From assembly GCA_023430045.1 (NCBI GenBank), contig JAEZCF010000140.1:1-12633 (forward strand): a stretch of DNA of 12,633 nucleotides, written 5' to 3'. Source of the stretch: Pseudomonadota bacterium (GTDB lineage Bacteria; Pseudomonadota; Gammaproteobacteria; Xanthomonadales; Xanthomonadaceae). The notes under the pieces were generated by a model. It saw only the letters and a program-made list of their open reading frames with translations. It was not told the DNA's origin and searched no databases. Both the position numbers and the translations under genes were made by a program. Position 1 is the stretch's first letter; each line of letters starts with the position of its first letter. Below, piece by piece: positions 1 through 6,202 of this stretch.

Positions 1-26
1 GCAGCCGACCATGGGTCGGCTCTACC
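1..26 (-). repeat. SMAG/REP palindrome
   Basis: Arms GCCGACC and GGTCGGC flank a short centre, and the element ends in CTAC, which is GTAG on the minus strand. This is the hallmark of the GTAG-type REP (SMAG) elements of Stenotrophomonas. Seven T residues follow about six bases after the stem, so on the plus strand it might weakly terminate a transcript entering from outside the window. It also lies 3' of murU on the other strand and could cap that mRNA. Confidence 0.75.
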
Positions 27-102
27 TTTTTTTCCGTGGTTGACTGCCTTGAAATTGCCAGGCCCAGATCCAACCGCGGCGAGGCAACCAGCCACGAGGG
101 GC

Positions 103-813
103 TCAGCCGTTCGCTGCCAGCTCCGCATCCAGCGCCTGCAGCCGTTCCACCGTGCCGACATCGGTCCAGCGACCGCGATGGTGCTGTCCGGTTATCTGCG
201 CGCAGGCCATGAAATGCTTCTGCAGCGGCACCACGCTGAAGCGCGGCGGCACGCGTTCGCTTCCGGGCGCGTCGCCTATCACCGCGCGCCAATCACCCAC
301 GATCGACGGCCGGTATACACCAATGCCTGCGTAGGTCAGGCAATTGCCGTCGCGATCGTGATGCAGCAGGCCGGCCTCATCCAGGCGGTAATCGCCCTGC
401 GGATGCTGTGCCGGGTTGTCCACCATCACCAGGTGCGCGATGCCTGTGGGCTCGGCCGGCAAGGTGGCGAAGTCGAAATCGGTCCAGATGTCGCCGTTCA
501 CCACCAGAAATGGCTTCTCACCCAGCATCGGCAGCGCGTTGAGGATGCCGCCGCCGGTTTCCAGCGGTGTGTCGCCTTCGTGCACGAAATGGAGCCGCAG
601 TCCCCATTGGCTGCCGTCGCCCAGCACCGGCGCGAAGCATTCGGCCAGCCATGCGATGTTGATGACCACCTCACGTATGCCGATGGCCGCCAATCGTTCC
701 AGATGCCACGCGATCAGCGGCTTGCCAGCCACCGCCAGCAAGGGCTTGGGCGTGTGCAGGGTCAGCGGGCGCATGCGTTCGCCGAGTCCAGCCGCGAAGA
801 TCAGGGCCTTCAT
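103..813 (-). CDS. murU: N-acetylmuramate alpha-1-phosphate uridylyltransferase MurU
   Basis: A 236-residue cytoplasmic sugar-nucleotide transferase. It should make UDP-MurNAc from MurNAc-1-phosphate and UTP in the recycling bypass described in Pseudomonas. The sequence shows the N-terminal nucleotide-binding signature GLGERMRPLT (residues 9-18), the KPLL segment (23-26), an LETGGG stretch (84-89) and the metal-binding NGD (106-108), all typical of the NTP_transferase fold. Length fits the family. The ATG overlaps the amgK stop (ATGA), so the two are translationally coupled and MurU receives the product of AmgK. This route bypasses de novo UDP-MurNAc synthesis and is linked to intrinsic fosfomycin resistance in organisms that have it. 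By sequence alone a mannose-1-phosphate guanylyltransferase-like enzyme is possible, but the partner gene argues strongly for MurU. Confidence 0.9.
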   Translation of the reverse strand: MKALIFAAGLGERMRPLTLHTPKPLLAVAGKPLIAWHLERLAAIGIREVVINIAWLAECFAPVLGDGSQWGLRLHFVHEGDTPLETGGGILNALPMLGEKPFLVVNGDIWTDFDFATLPAEPTGIAHLVMVDNPAQHPQGDYRLDEAGLLHHDRDGNCLTYAGIGVYRPSIVGDWRAVIGDAPGSERVPPRFSVVPLQKHFMACAQITGQHHRGRWTDVGTVERLQALDAELAANG

Positions 814-1832
814 CGCGCTGGCACCGGTTCGCCCAGCGCGGCCATCGCTGGCCGGATGCGCTCATCGAGCAGCTGGCGCAGGCCATCCAGCTGCGGATGG
901 CGCGGCAGCACTTCGTCCAGGTAACCGATGAAGCGTGGCGCATCGTCCAGGTAATGGCCCTTGCCGTCGCGGTAACGCAGGCGGCTGAAGATGCCCAGGC
1001 ATTTCAGGTGGCGCTGGATGCCCAGCCAGTCCGCATCGCGCAGGAAGATTTCCAGCGGCGGTACCGGCAGGCCAGCCTCCAACGCGCGTGCGTGGTAACG
1101 CGCCAGCCAGCCATCCACCCGCGCCAGCGGCCAGCTCAGGAATGCATCCTTGAACAGGCTGATCGGGTCATAGGCGATGGGGCCGCGCACCAGGTCCTGG
1201 AAGTCCAGCACCGCCGGGCCATCGGCAACCGGCATCAGGTTGCGCGGCATGAAATCGCGATGGGTCATCACCTGTGCCTGGCCGAGTGCGTTGTCCATCA
1301 GCCGGCGCTGCACCAGTTGCAGGCGTTCACTGTCATCGCAGCCGAGGGTGATGCCCAGGTGGCGCTGCAGGAACCACTCGTCGAACAGGCCGGCATCGCG
1401 CTGCAGCAGCGCTTCACCGAAATGGCCGACGTCGGCCGGCACCGGCATGCGCTGCAGGGCCAGCAACTGGTCCATCGCGCGCTCGAACCAGCGGTCCGCG
1501 TTGTCGGCGTCGATCACCCGCGCCAGCGTGGGTCCGCCCAGGTCTTCCAGCAGCAGCAGGCCCTGTTCGATGTCCTGCGCCAGCACGCCGGGAACACGCA
1601 GGCCCTGCCTGGCCAGCAGCGAGCGCATGTGCAGCCAGGGGCGTACGTCTTCCAGCCCCGGCGGCGAATCCATCACGATGTGGCTGCCGCGACGGCTGGT
1701 CGCGCGCCAGTAGCTGCGCATGCCGGCATCCACCGAAGCGCGTTCCAGCGTTGCCAGCGGATCCTCCAGGCAGGTGCGGGCCCAGTGCAGGCGTTGCGCG
1801 GTGCGTTCGGGCAGGGAAGCGGGATCGTTCAT
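810..1832 (-). CDS. amgK: N-acetylmuramate/N-acetylglucosamine anomeric kinase AmgK
   Basis: A 340-residue kinase of the aminoglycoside phosphotransferase (APH/choline kinase) fold. Family knowledge: AmgK phosphorylates C1 of MurNAc or GlcNAc with ATP, feeding MurU. Visible motifs are the Brenner catalytic loop HRDFMPRN (H191, catalytic D193, N198) and the metal-binding DFQD (210-213) followed by the GPIAYDP segment usual in this group. An LLLLEDLGG segment (92-100) matches the hinge region. There is no signal peptide, so it is cytosolic. It overlaps murU by four bases downstream and starts 51 bases after the stop of the small membrane-protein gene. The MND start is the only good start before the conserved region. 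The alternative name 'phosphotransferase family protein' is less specific. Linkage to murU makes AmgK the likely identity. Confidence 0.9.
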   Translation of the reverse strand: MNDPASLPERTAQRLHWARTCLEDPLATLERASVDAGMRSYWRATSRRGSHIVMDSPPGLEDVRPWLHMRSLLARQGLRVPGVLAQDIEQGLLLLEDLGGPTLARVIDADNADRWFERAMDQLLALQRMPVPADVGHFGEALLQRDAGLFDEWFLQRHLGITLGCDDSERLQLVQRRLMDNALGQAQVMTHRDFMPRNLMPVADGPAVLDFQDLVRGPIAYDPISLFKDAFLSWPLARVDGWLARYHARALEAGLPVPPLEIFLRDADWLGIQRHLKCLGIFSRLRYRDGKGHYLDDAPRFIGYLDEVLPRHPQLDGLRQLLDERIRPAMAALGEPVPAR

Positions 1833-1883
1833 GCAGGCAGCATCCGGGCGCCCGCAGGCGCCAGCATCAGGTAACGAAGAAAG

Positions 1884-2156
1884 TCAGCGTCGCGGACCGC
1901 TGAACAGGCGCAGCACGGCCAGCACCGCGATGGCACCGAGTACCGCGCCGATGAAGCCGGCCGGTTCACCGCGGGCATACCAGCCCATGTACTGACCGAA
2001 CCAGCCAGCCACCAGCGCGCCGACGATGCCCAGCACGATGGTCAGCAGGCAGCCCATGCGCTGGTTGCCCGGCATGAAGAAACGCCCGAGCAGGCCAACG
2101 ATGAAGCCGACCAGGATGATGTACAACCAGCTGCTGCTGCCGAACAGTCCATTCAT
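1884..2156 (-). CDS. GlsB/YeaQ/YmgE-family small membrane protein
   Basis: A 90-residue hydrophobic protein with three predicted membrane segments (about residues 10-27, 34-52 and 66-84). The glycine-rich pattern (VGFIVGLLGR, LGIVGALVAGW, GFIGAVLGAIAVL) is typical of the GlsB/YeaQ/YmgE (transglycosylase-associated) family of inner-membrane stress proteins, whose molecular role is unknown. I chose ATG 2156 (MNGLFG). The reading frame stays open upstream to 2315, but that extension only translates REP palindromes and would not be conserved. The ribosome-binding site is weak. It sits 51 bases upstream of amgK and could share a transcript with it, although its function gives no clear link to peptidoglycan recycling. 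Confidence 0.85.
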   Translation of the reverse strand: MNGLFGSSSWLYIILVGFIVGLLGRFFMPGNQRMGCLLTIVLGIVGALVAGWFGQYMGWYARGEPAGFIGAVLGAIAVLAVLRLFSGPRR

Positions 2157-2189
2157 GGGCAAAGGTTTCCAGGGAAGGGAGACCGCATG

Positions 2190-2307
2190 GTAGAGCCGAC
2201 CCATGGTCGGCTGCACCTGTTGCAGCCGATCATGGATCGGTTCTGCCCATTGCAGCCGATCATGGATCGGCTCTACCCCGTCGAAGCCGCCCCTGGGTCG
2301 GCTCGAC
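2190..2307. repeat. Cluster of four SMAG/REP palindromes
   Basis: Four palindromic elements lie between the peptidase stop and the small membrane-protein start. They are 2190-2215 (GTAG on the plus strand), 2222-2246, 2252-2276 (CTAC at its end, so GTAG on the minus strand) and a diverged copy at 2283-2307. The first and third are intact and face opposite ways, like a bacterial interspersed mosaic element. The second and fourth have lost the CTAC end (CTGC and CGAC). Their position 3' of the M20 gene suits mRNA 3'-end stabilisation or transcript attenuation, which is a known role of REPs. Confidence 0.85.
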
Positions 2308-2324
2308 CGGGCCAAGGGCGGTGC

Positions 2325-3818
2325 TCAGCAGCAGCCGTGCCCACCGTGGCGGGTGCCGCTGTCGGCGGCCACCGGCGAACCGCTGGTCTCGCCGCGCAGG
2401 CTGGCGGCGTGGTGCTCGCTGATCACCTTGGAGACGCAGGCGGTGACCTTCTTGCCCATCGGGATATGCAGGAATTCATTCGGGCCATGGGCGTTGGAAT
2501 GCGGGCCAAGCACGCCAGTGATCATGAACTGCGCGCCCGGGAACTTCTCGCCCAGCATGCCCATGAACGGAATCGAGCCGCCTTCGCCCATGTACATCGC
2601 CGGCTTGTCGAAGAATGTCTGGCTGGCTTCGTCGATGGCGCGGGTCAGCCACGGCGACATCGCCGGTGCGTTCCAGCCGCTGGACGCCTTTTCCAGGTCC
2701 AGGGTCACTTCGGCACCGTTCGGCGGATCGCGCAGCAGCGCTTCCTTCAGCAGTTCGCCGCAGCGCTTGCCATCGGCCGTCGGCGGCAGGCGCAGCGACA
2801 GCTTCACCGCCGTATGCGGACGCAGCACGTTGCCGGCCGATTCCAGCGCCGGCATGCCGCCGATGCCGGTGACCGACAGCGCCGGACGCCAGGTGCGGTT
2901 GAGCACCAGTTCGGTCAGGTCGTCGTTCATGGGCTGCAGGCCATCGACCAGCGGAAACTTGTCGAAGATCGCCGTATCCACCACCTCGGCGGCACGCTGG
3001 GCCTGCTCCAGGCGCTCGGTGGGGATCTCCACCTGCATGCCGTCGATCAGGATGCGGCCGGTGTCCTGGTCCTCGATGCGCGACAGCAGCTGGCGCAGCA
3101 GGCGGAAGCTGGACGGCACCACGCCGGAGGCGTCGCCGGAGTGCACGCCTTCGTTGAGTACCTTCACCGAGAAATTGCCGCCGGTCAGGCCGCGCAGCGA
3201 GGTGGTGCACCACAGCTGGTCGTAGTTGGCGCAGCCCGAATCCAGGCAGACCACCAGCGACGGCTTGCCGATGCGGTCGGCCAGATGGTCCACGTAGGCC
3301 GGCAGGTCGTAGCTGCCGGACTCTTCGCAGGCTTCGATCAGGATCACGCAGCGGGCATGCGGCAGGCCCTGGGCCTGCAGCGCCATCACCGCGGCCAGCG
3401 AGCCGAAGATCGCATAGCCGTCGTCGGCGCCACCGCGGCCGTACAGCTTGTCGTCGCGCAGCACCGGGATCCACGGGCCGAGGTCATCGTCCCAGCCGGT
3501 CATTTCCGGCTGCTTGTCCAGATGGCCGTACAGCAGCACGGTATCGTCGCCGGTTTCGCTGCCGCTGGCCGGAATTTCCAGGAACAGCAGCGGCGTGCGG
3601 CCTTCCAGGCGCACCACCTCGACCTGCAGGCCCGGGATGTCCTGCGCCTTCGCCCAGGTTTCCATCAGGACGACTGCCTGCTCCATGTAGCCGTTCTGCA
3701 CCCAGTCGGCGTCGAACATCGGCGACTTGTTCGGGATGCGGATGTAGTCGACCAGTTGCGGAACGATCTCGCTGTCCCACTTCTCGTTGACGAATTGGCC
3801 GAGCTTGGCGCTGTCCAT
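2325..3818 (-). CDS. M20-family metallopeptidase (dipeptidase type)
   Basis: A 497-residue zinc-dependent peptidase of the M20 (carnosinase-like) family, probably a cytosolic dipeptidase since no signal peptide is seen. Expected di-zinc residues are present: H99 and D101 in YGHLDKQP, the bridging D132 in GGADDG, E165/E166 in EACEESGS, D193 in CLDSG and H444 in HSNAHGPNE. H226 in GVHSGDASG lies in the lid domain (roughly residues 210-330). Start ATG 3818 has a GGAG six to seven bases upstream, and a TAGAAT -10-like hexamer lies about 34 bases upstream (3852-3857) without a clear -35. The C-terminus ends in HGGHGCC (491-497) after a low-complexity linker, which is not part of the M20 core. Substrate cannot be read from sequence. 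Confidence 0.88.
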   Translation of the reverse strand: MDSAKLGQFVNEKWDSEIVPQLVDYIRIPNKSPMFDADWVQNGYMEQAVVLMETWAKAQDIPGLQVEVVRLEGRTPLLFLEIPASGSETGDDTVLLYGHLDKQPEMTGWDDDLGPWIPVLRDDKLYGRGGADDGYAIFGSLAAVMALQAQGLPHARCVILIEACEESGSYDLPAYVDHLADRIGKPSLVVCLDSGCANYDQLWCTTSLRGLTGGNFSVKVLNEGVHSGDASGVVPSSFRLLRQLLSRIEDQDTGRILIDGMQVEIPTERLEQAQRAAEVVDTAIFDKFPLVDGLQPMNDDLTELVLNRTWRPALSVTGIGGMPALESAGNVLRPHTAVKLSLRLPPTADGKRCGELLKEALLRDPPNGAEVTLDLEKASSGWNAPAMSPWLTRAIDEASQTFFDKPAMYMGEGGSIPFMGMLGEKFPGAQFMITGVLGPHSNAHGPNEFLHIPMGKKVTACVSKVISEHHAASLRGETSGSPVAADSGTRHGGHGCC

Positions 3819-3866
3819 CTGAAACTCCGGTTGGATTTGGCTGATCCCGCCATTCTACGCCTGCAT

Positions 3867-3882
3867 GCCGGACCGGTCCGGC
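3867..3882. other. 16-bp perfect palindrome upstream of the peptidase gene
   Basis: A perfect self-complementary 16-mer centred on ACCGGT. It lies 49-64 bases upstream of the M20 start and just upstream of the TAGAAT -10-like hexamer at 3852-3857. It overlaps where a -35 element would sit, so it could be an operator. It differs from the GTAG REPs and may equally be a GC-rich chance palindrome. Confidence 0.3.
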
Positions 3883-3910
3883 CCCGGCATCCGGGGTGGC
3901 CGATGCCTCG

Positions 3911-4288
3911 CCGGCTCCGGTAGAGCCGACCCATGGTCGGCTGCACCTCACCGCACGCACCGCGCCCACAGCCGATCATGGATCGGCTCTACCAATCGGT
4001 GGCCCTGGCGGTGCCGGCTCTGTCGGCTCTGCCGGCGCGATCCGTGCCGGCTCCGGTAGAGCCGACCCGTGGTCGGCTGCACCTCACCGCACGCACCGGG
4101 CCCACAGCCGATCATGGATCGGCTCTACCGATCGGTGGCTCTGGTGGTGCCGACTCTGTCGGCTCTGCCGGCGCGATCCGTGCCGGCTCCGGGAGAGCCG
4201 ACCCATGGTCGGCTGCACCTCACCGCACGCGTCATGCCGACAGCCGATCATGGATCGGCTCTACCAATCGGTGGCCCTGGCGGTGCCT
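3911..4288. repeat. Three tandem 136-bp units, each with two opposed REPs (BIME array)
   Basis: The segment repeats with an exact 136-bp period: 3911-4046, 4047-4182 and 4183-4288, the last truncated. Each unit carries a plus-oriented REP (GTAGAGCCGACC, short centre, GGTCGGC) and, about 50 bases later, a minus-oriented REP (GCCGATC, centre, GATCGGCTCTAC). The spacer between them is conserved. Changes between copies include CAT to CGT in the centre of the unit-2 REP and GTAG to GGAG in unit 3. The region 3819-4465 has no gene I can support. Apart from this array it holds the palindrome at 3867 and the inverted repeat at 4319. Reading frames through the array are repeat translations. Confidence 0.9.
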
Positions 4289-4318
4289 AGCCACGGCTCT
4301 CCGTCCGCCTGTGCCGGG

Positions 4319-4334
4319 GTAGGAATTTTCCTAC
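4319..4334. promoter_or_regulatory. Inverted repeat, possible response-regulator operator upstream of comEA
   Basis: Arms GTAGGAA and TTCCTAC with a two-base centre, flanked as GGTAGG-N6-CCTACA. On the minus strand it reads TGTAGG-N6-CCTACC, close to the GacA-type upstream activating sequence TGTAAG-N6-CTTACA known in gammaproteobacteria. It differs at the fifth base of each arm and at one outer base. It lies about 130 bases before the comEA start, directly after the BIME array, where an activator site would be expected. No clear sigma-70 hexamers were found between it and comEA. The identity of the binding protein is inference. Confidence 0.4.
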
Positions 4335-4465
4335 AAGCCGTCGGGTATTTAGCTGGCTGTTAGAAAACTGTCTGGACGATAGGCTGTGTACATGTGGTGA
4401 CGGACACTTGTTCCACCGACGGGATTGCCGGTCGGAACGGTCCTGATCACAGGGAGATACACCTC

Positions 4466-4792
4466 ATGTCTTGGTGGAGCGTGCTGCGGGCGCTGCTTCT
4501 GGGAATGTGGATCACGCAGGCCCTGGCTGCCGAGCGGATCGACATCAACCGGGCGGATGCCTCTGCACTGCAGCAGGGATTGACGATGGTGGGGCCCAGC
4601 CGGGCGGCCGCAATCGTCGAGCACAGGCAGCAGCACGGGCCTTTCCGACGCGTCGAGGACCTGACGCAGGTGAAGGGCATAGGGAAAGCCATCGTCGAAC
4701 GGAATCGACAGCGGATCACTCTCGGGGGCATGACGCCCGCGAAGGATCCGGTACCCGGACCGGTACCGGTGCGACCCGTACCAAGGCGCTGA
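4466..4792 (+). CDS. comEA: Secreted ComEA-type helix-hairpin-helix DNA-binding protein
   Basis: A 108-residue protein with a signal peptide (about residues 1-22, hydrophobic stretch to LAAE) followed by a ComEA-type double helix-hairpin-helix domain (residues 25-85). The DINRADASALQQ start, GPSRAAAIVEHRQQHGPF centre and VKGIGKAIVERNR end are diagnostic. Family role: binds incoming double-stranded DNA in the periplasm and helps pull it in with the type IV pilus during natural transformation. The tail (90-108) is Pro/Val/Arg-rich. Start ATG 4466 is preceded by AGGGAG at 4451-4456. A longer frame from 4394 has no such site and would bury the signal peptide. The leader contains GGA-bearing hairpins, and the ribosome-binding site itself contains GGA, so post-transcriptional control by a CsrA/RsmA-type protein is possible. 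Confidence 0.88.
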   Translation: MSWWSVLRALLLGMWITQALAAERIDINRADASALQQGLTMVGPSRAAAIVEHRQQHGPFRRVEDLTQVKGIGKAIVERNRQRITLGGMTPAKDPVPGPVPVRPVPRR

Positions 4793-4799
4793 TGGAAGA

Positions 4800-5062
4800 G
4801 GATCTGCCGCGACCTGCCGGATGCAGGTCTCCGCCGCCCCGGAAGGGTTGCAGCGGCTGGCCCGGGACGGGCCGAACGATACCAGGACGGTAGCATCACA
4901 GACCTGTGGAAGGGGCTGGGATAGACAACCAGGGATGATCGCGGCCTCCGTGCAGGAGCACGCCGCCCCCATCGGCAGGATGCCCGGGGAGGCAGGAGGC
5001 CGACATGGATGTGATGATTGCCCGGTACGACACACGGCTGTGTCGCCGGGCAATCTGTTTTC
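4800..5062 (+). ncRNA. Candidate CsrB/RsmZ-like RNA or structured comEA 3' region rich in GGA hairpin loops
   Basis: I see no convincing gene between 4793 and 5115. Positions 4800-5010 hold 13 GGA triplets on the plus strand against two on the minus strand. Hairpins with GGA in the loop are: 4811-4829 (7-bp stem, loop CGGAT), 4838-4847 (CCC/GGG, loop GGAA, inside a GCCGC/GCGGC outer stem), 4859-4873 (5 bp, loop GGGAC), 4880-4892 (4 bp, loop AGGAC), 4949-4962 (5 bp, loop AGGA) and 4974-4984 (3 bp, loop AGGAT). The stretch ends in an intrinsic terminator. This is the layout of RNAs that sequester CsrA/RsmA. I find no clear promoter of its own, so it may be a 3' UTR of comEA or a product processed from it. 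Boundaries are approximate. Confidence 0.4.
5016..5062 (+). terminator. Strong intrinsic terminator
   Basis: A ten-base outer stem, GATTGCCCGG (5016-5025) with CCGGGCAATC (5046-5055), encloses a second stem, GACACA (5029-5034) with TGTGTC (5039-5044), around a CGGC loop. It is followed by TGTTTT. The T-run is on the plus strand only, so it ends transcription coming from comEA or from the GGA-rich RNA. It separates them from the transpeptidase genes. Confidence 0.85.
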
Positions 5063-5115
5063 CGCGCGCTGGAATGTGTAGCGTTGTCGTTCCCATGGAA
5101 ATGCTGGACACGCCG

Positions 5116-6174
5116 ATGCGATCGCTGCCATTTTCCCTGCTGCTCGCGACCGTTCTGTCATCGGCGCCCGTGGCCGGCCTGCATGCGCAGGCGCCGGCGG
5201 AACCGGCGGTCGCCACGGCGCCGCGCGGGCCGGCCGATCTCAAGCCGGGGGAGTATCTCTGGCATCCGGAAATCTCACCGTCGGGGCCCATCGTGCTGGT
5301 GGTCAGCCTGGATGAGCAGCGCGCGTACGTGTACCGCAATGGCATCGCCATCGGCCTGAGCACCATCAGCTCGGGCAAGGCCGGCCACGAGACCCCGACC
5401 GGCGTGTTCACCATCCTGCAGAAGGACAAGGATCACCGTTCCAACCTGTATAACAGCGCGCCGATGCCCTACATGCAGCGCCTGACCTGGGATGGCATCG
5501 CTCTGCATGGGGGAAGCCTTCCCGGTCACCCCGCCTCGCATGGCTGCGTGCGTCTGCCGCAGGCGTTCGCGCAGAAACTGTTCAGTGCCACCCAGCGTGG
5601 CGATACGGTGGTGGTGGCCGATGCCAGGAGTTCGCCGATGACGCTGGCCTACCCATCGGTGCTGGCGCCGGTTACCCGTCGTGGCGAAGTGTTGCCGGCG
5701 GCGTCGGGCGATGAAACCGGTGCGGCGTACTGGAAGGAAGACGGACCAGCCGAAGGGCAGGTGGGCGTGCTGGTCAGCCTGCACGACCAGCGCATCTACG
5801 TGCTGCGCGATGGCGTGCTGATCGGCGAATCGCCGTTGCAGGCCAGCGCATTGCCCGCCTTCGCGGGCTCCACGCTGTTCGTGATGGGCGAGGGCTACAC
5901 CGATATGCCCAGCCCGCTGGACGACCACAAGCGGTTGCATCGCTGGACGGCCTATCCGCTGCTGGGCCAGGAGTCCGGAGCGGCGGGCCCTGATCTGCTG
6001 GCCACGCCGTCGTTGCCGATGGCGCTGCCGGAGGATTTCGCCCGTCATCTGTATGCCGCACTGGTGCCGGGAACCACCCTGCTGGTGACGACGCTGCCGG
6101 CAGTGCGCCCAAGCGCCGCTGAACCGGGACTGCAGCCGGTGTTGGAATCCGAGCCCTCCGGGTCCACCCTATAG
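5116..6174 (+). CDS. Secreted L,D-transpeptidase (YkuD) with a degenerate second domain copy
   Basis: A 352-residue exported protein with a signal peptide (about 1-25, ending GLHAQA). The first YkuD domain (about 58-170) has the catalytic signature HGG (131-133) and SHGCVR (141-146) with nucleophile C144. The family forms 3-3 crosslinks in peptidoglycan or attaches proteins to it. A second, shorter copy follows: residues 217-239 (VLVSLHDQRIYVLRDGVLIG) mirror 59-82, and 304-326 (LPEDFARHLYAALVPGTTLL) mirror 147-169. The segment with the catalytic His/Cys is missing from it. I chose ATG 5116 for its signal peptide and the GGA seven bases before. Upstream starts at 5005 or 5095 would translate the terminator or lack a binding site. 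The next transpeptidase gene begins 28 bases later, so they probably form an operon. The promoter is not clear. Confidence 0.87.
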   Translation: MRSLPFSLLLATVLSSAPVAGLHAQAPAEPAVATAPRGPADLKPGEYLWHPEISPSGPIVLVVSLDEQRAYVYRNGIAIGLSTISSGKAGHETPTGVFTILQKDKDHRSNLYNSAPMPYMQRLTWDGIALHGGSLPGHPASHGCVRLPQAFAQKLFSATQRGDTVVVADARSSPMTLAYPSVLAPVTRRGEVLPAASGDETGAAYWKEDGPAEGQVGVLVSLHDQRIYVLRDGVLIGESPLQASALPAFAGSTLFVMGEGYTDMPSPLDDHKRLHRWTAYPLLGQESGAAGPDLLATPSLPMALPEDFARHLYAALVPGTTLLVTTLPAVRPSAAEPGLQPVLESEPSGSTL

Positions 6175-6202
6175 GGATACCGTCGTCACCTGATCCGTGC
6201 CC

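Noticed and set aside
897..1874. Long plus-strand reading frame opposite amgK
   Set aside because: It is a GC-rich antisense shadow of amgK with low-complexity Gln/Ala/Arg composition and no recognisable domain.
2157..2315. N-terminal extension of the GlsB-type protein up to 2315
   Set aside because: The extension encodes only REP palindromes (repeated EPIHDRLQ phrases). The hydrophobic family protein begins at 2156.
3911..4288. Mobile element or REP-associated transposase locus
   Set aside because: REP palindromes are present, but no transposase (RAYT) reading frame is found anywhere in the window.
3896..4363. Overlapping plus-strand reading frames rich in repeated VGCTSPHA / DHGSAL phrases
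   Set aside because: They are translations of the 136-bp REP array, and the repeated peptide phrases follow the DNA period. No ribosome-binding site or family match was found.
5005..5115. Longer start for the first L,D-transpeptidase
   Set aside because: It would run through the intrinsic terminator and place the signal peptide internally. ATG 5116 fits better.
4349..5161. Minus-strand frame of 270 residues across comEA and the following gap
   Set aside because: It lies opposite a well-supported ComEA gene and the terminator, has an atypical Pro/Ser/Arg composition, and matches no family I know.
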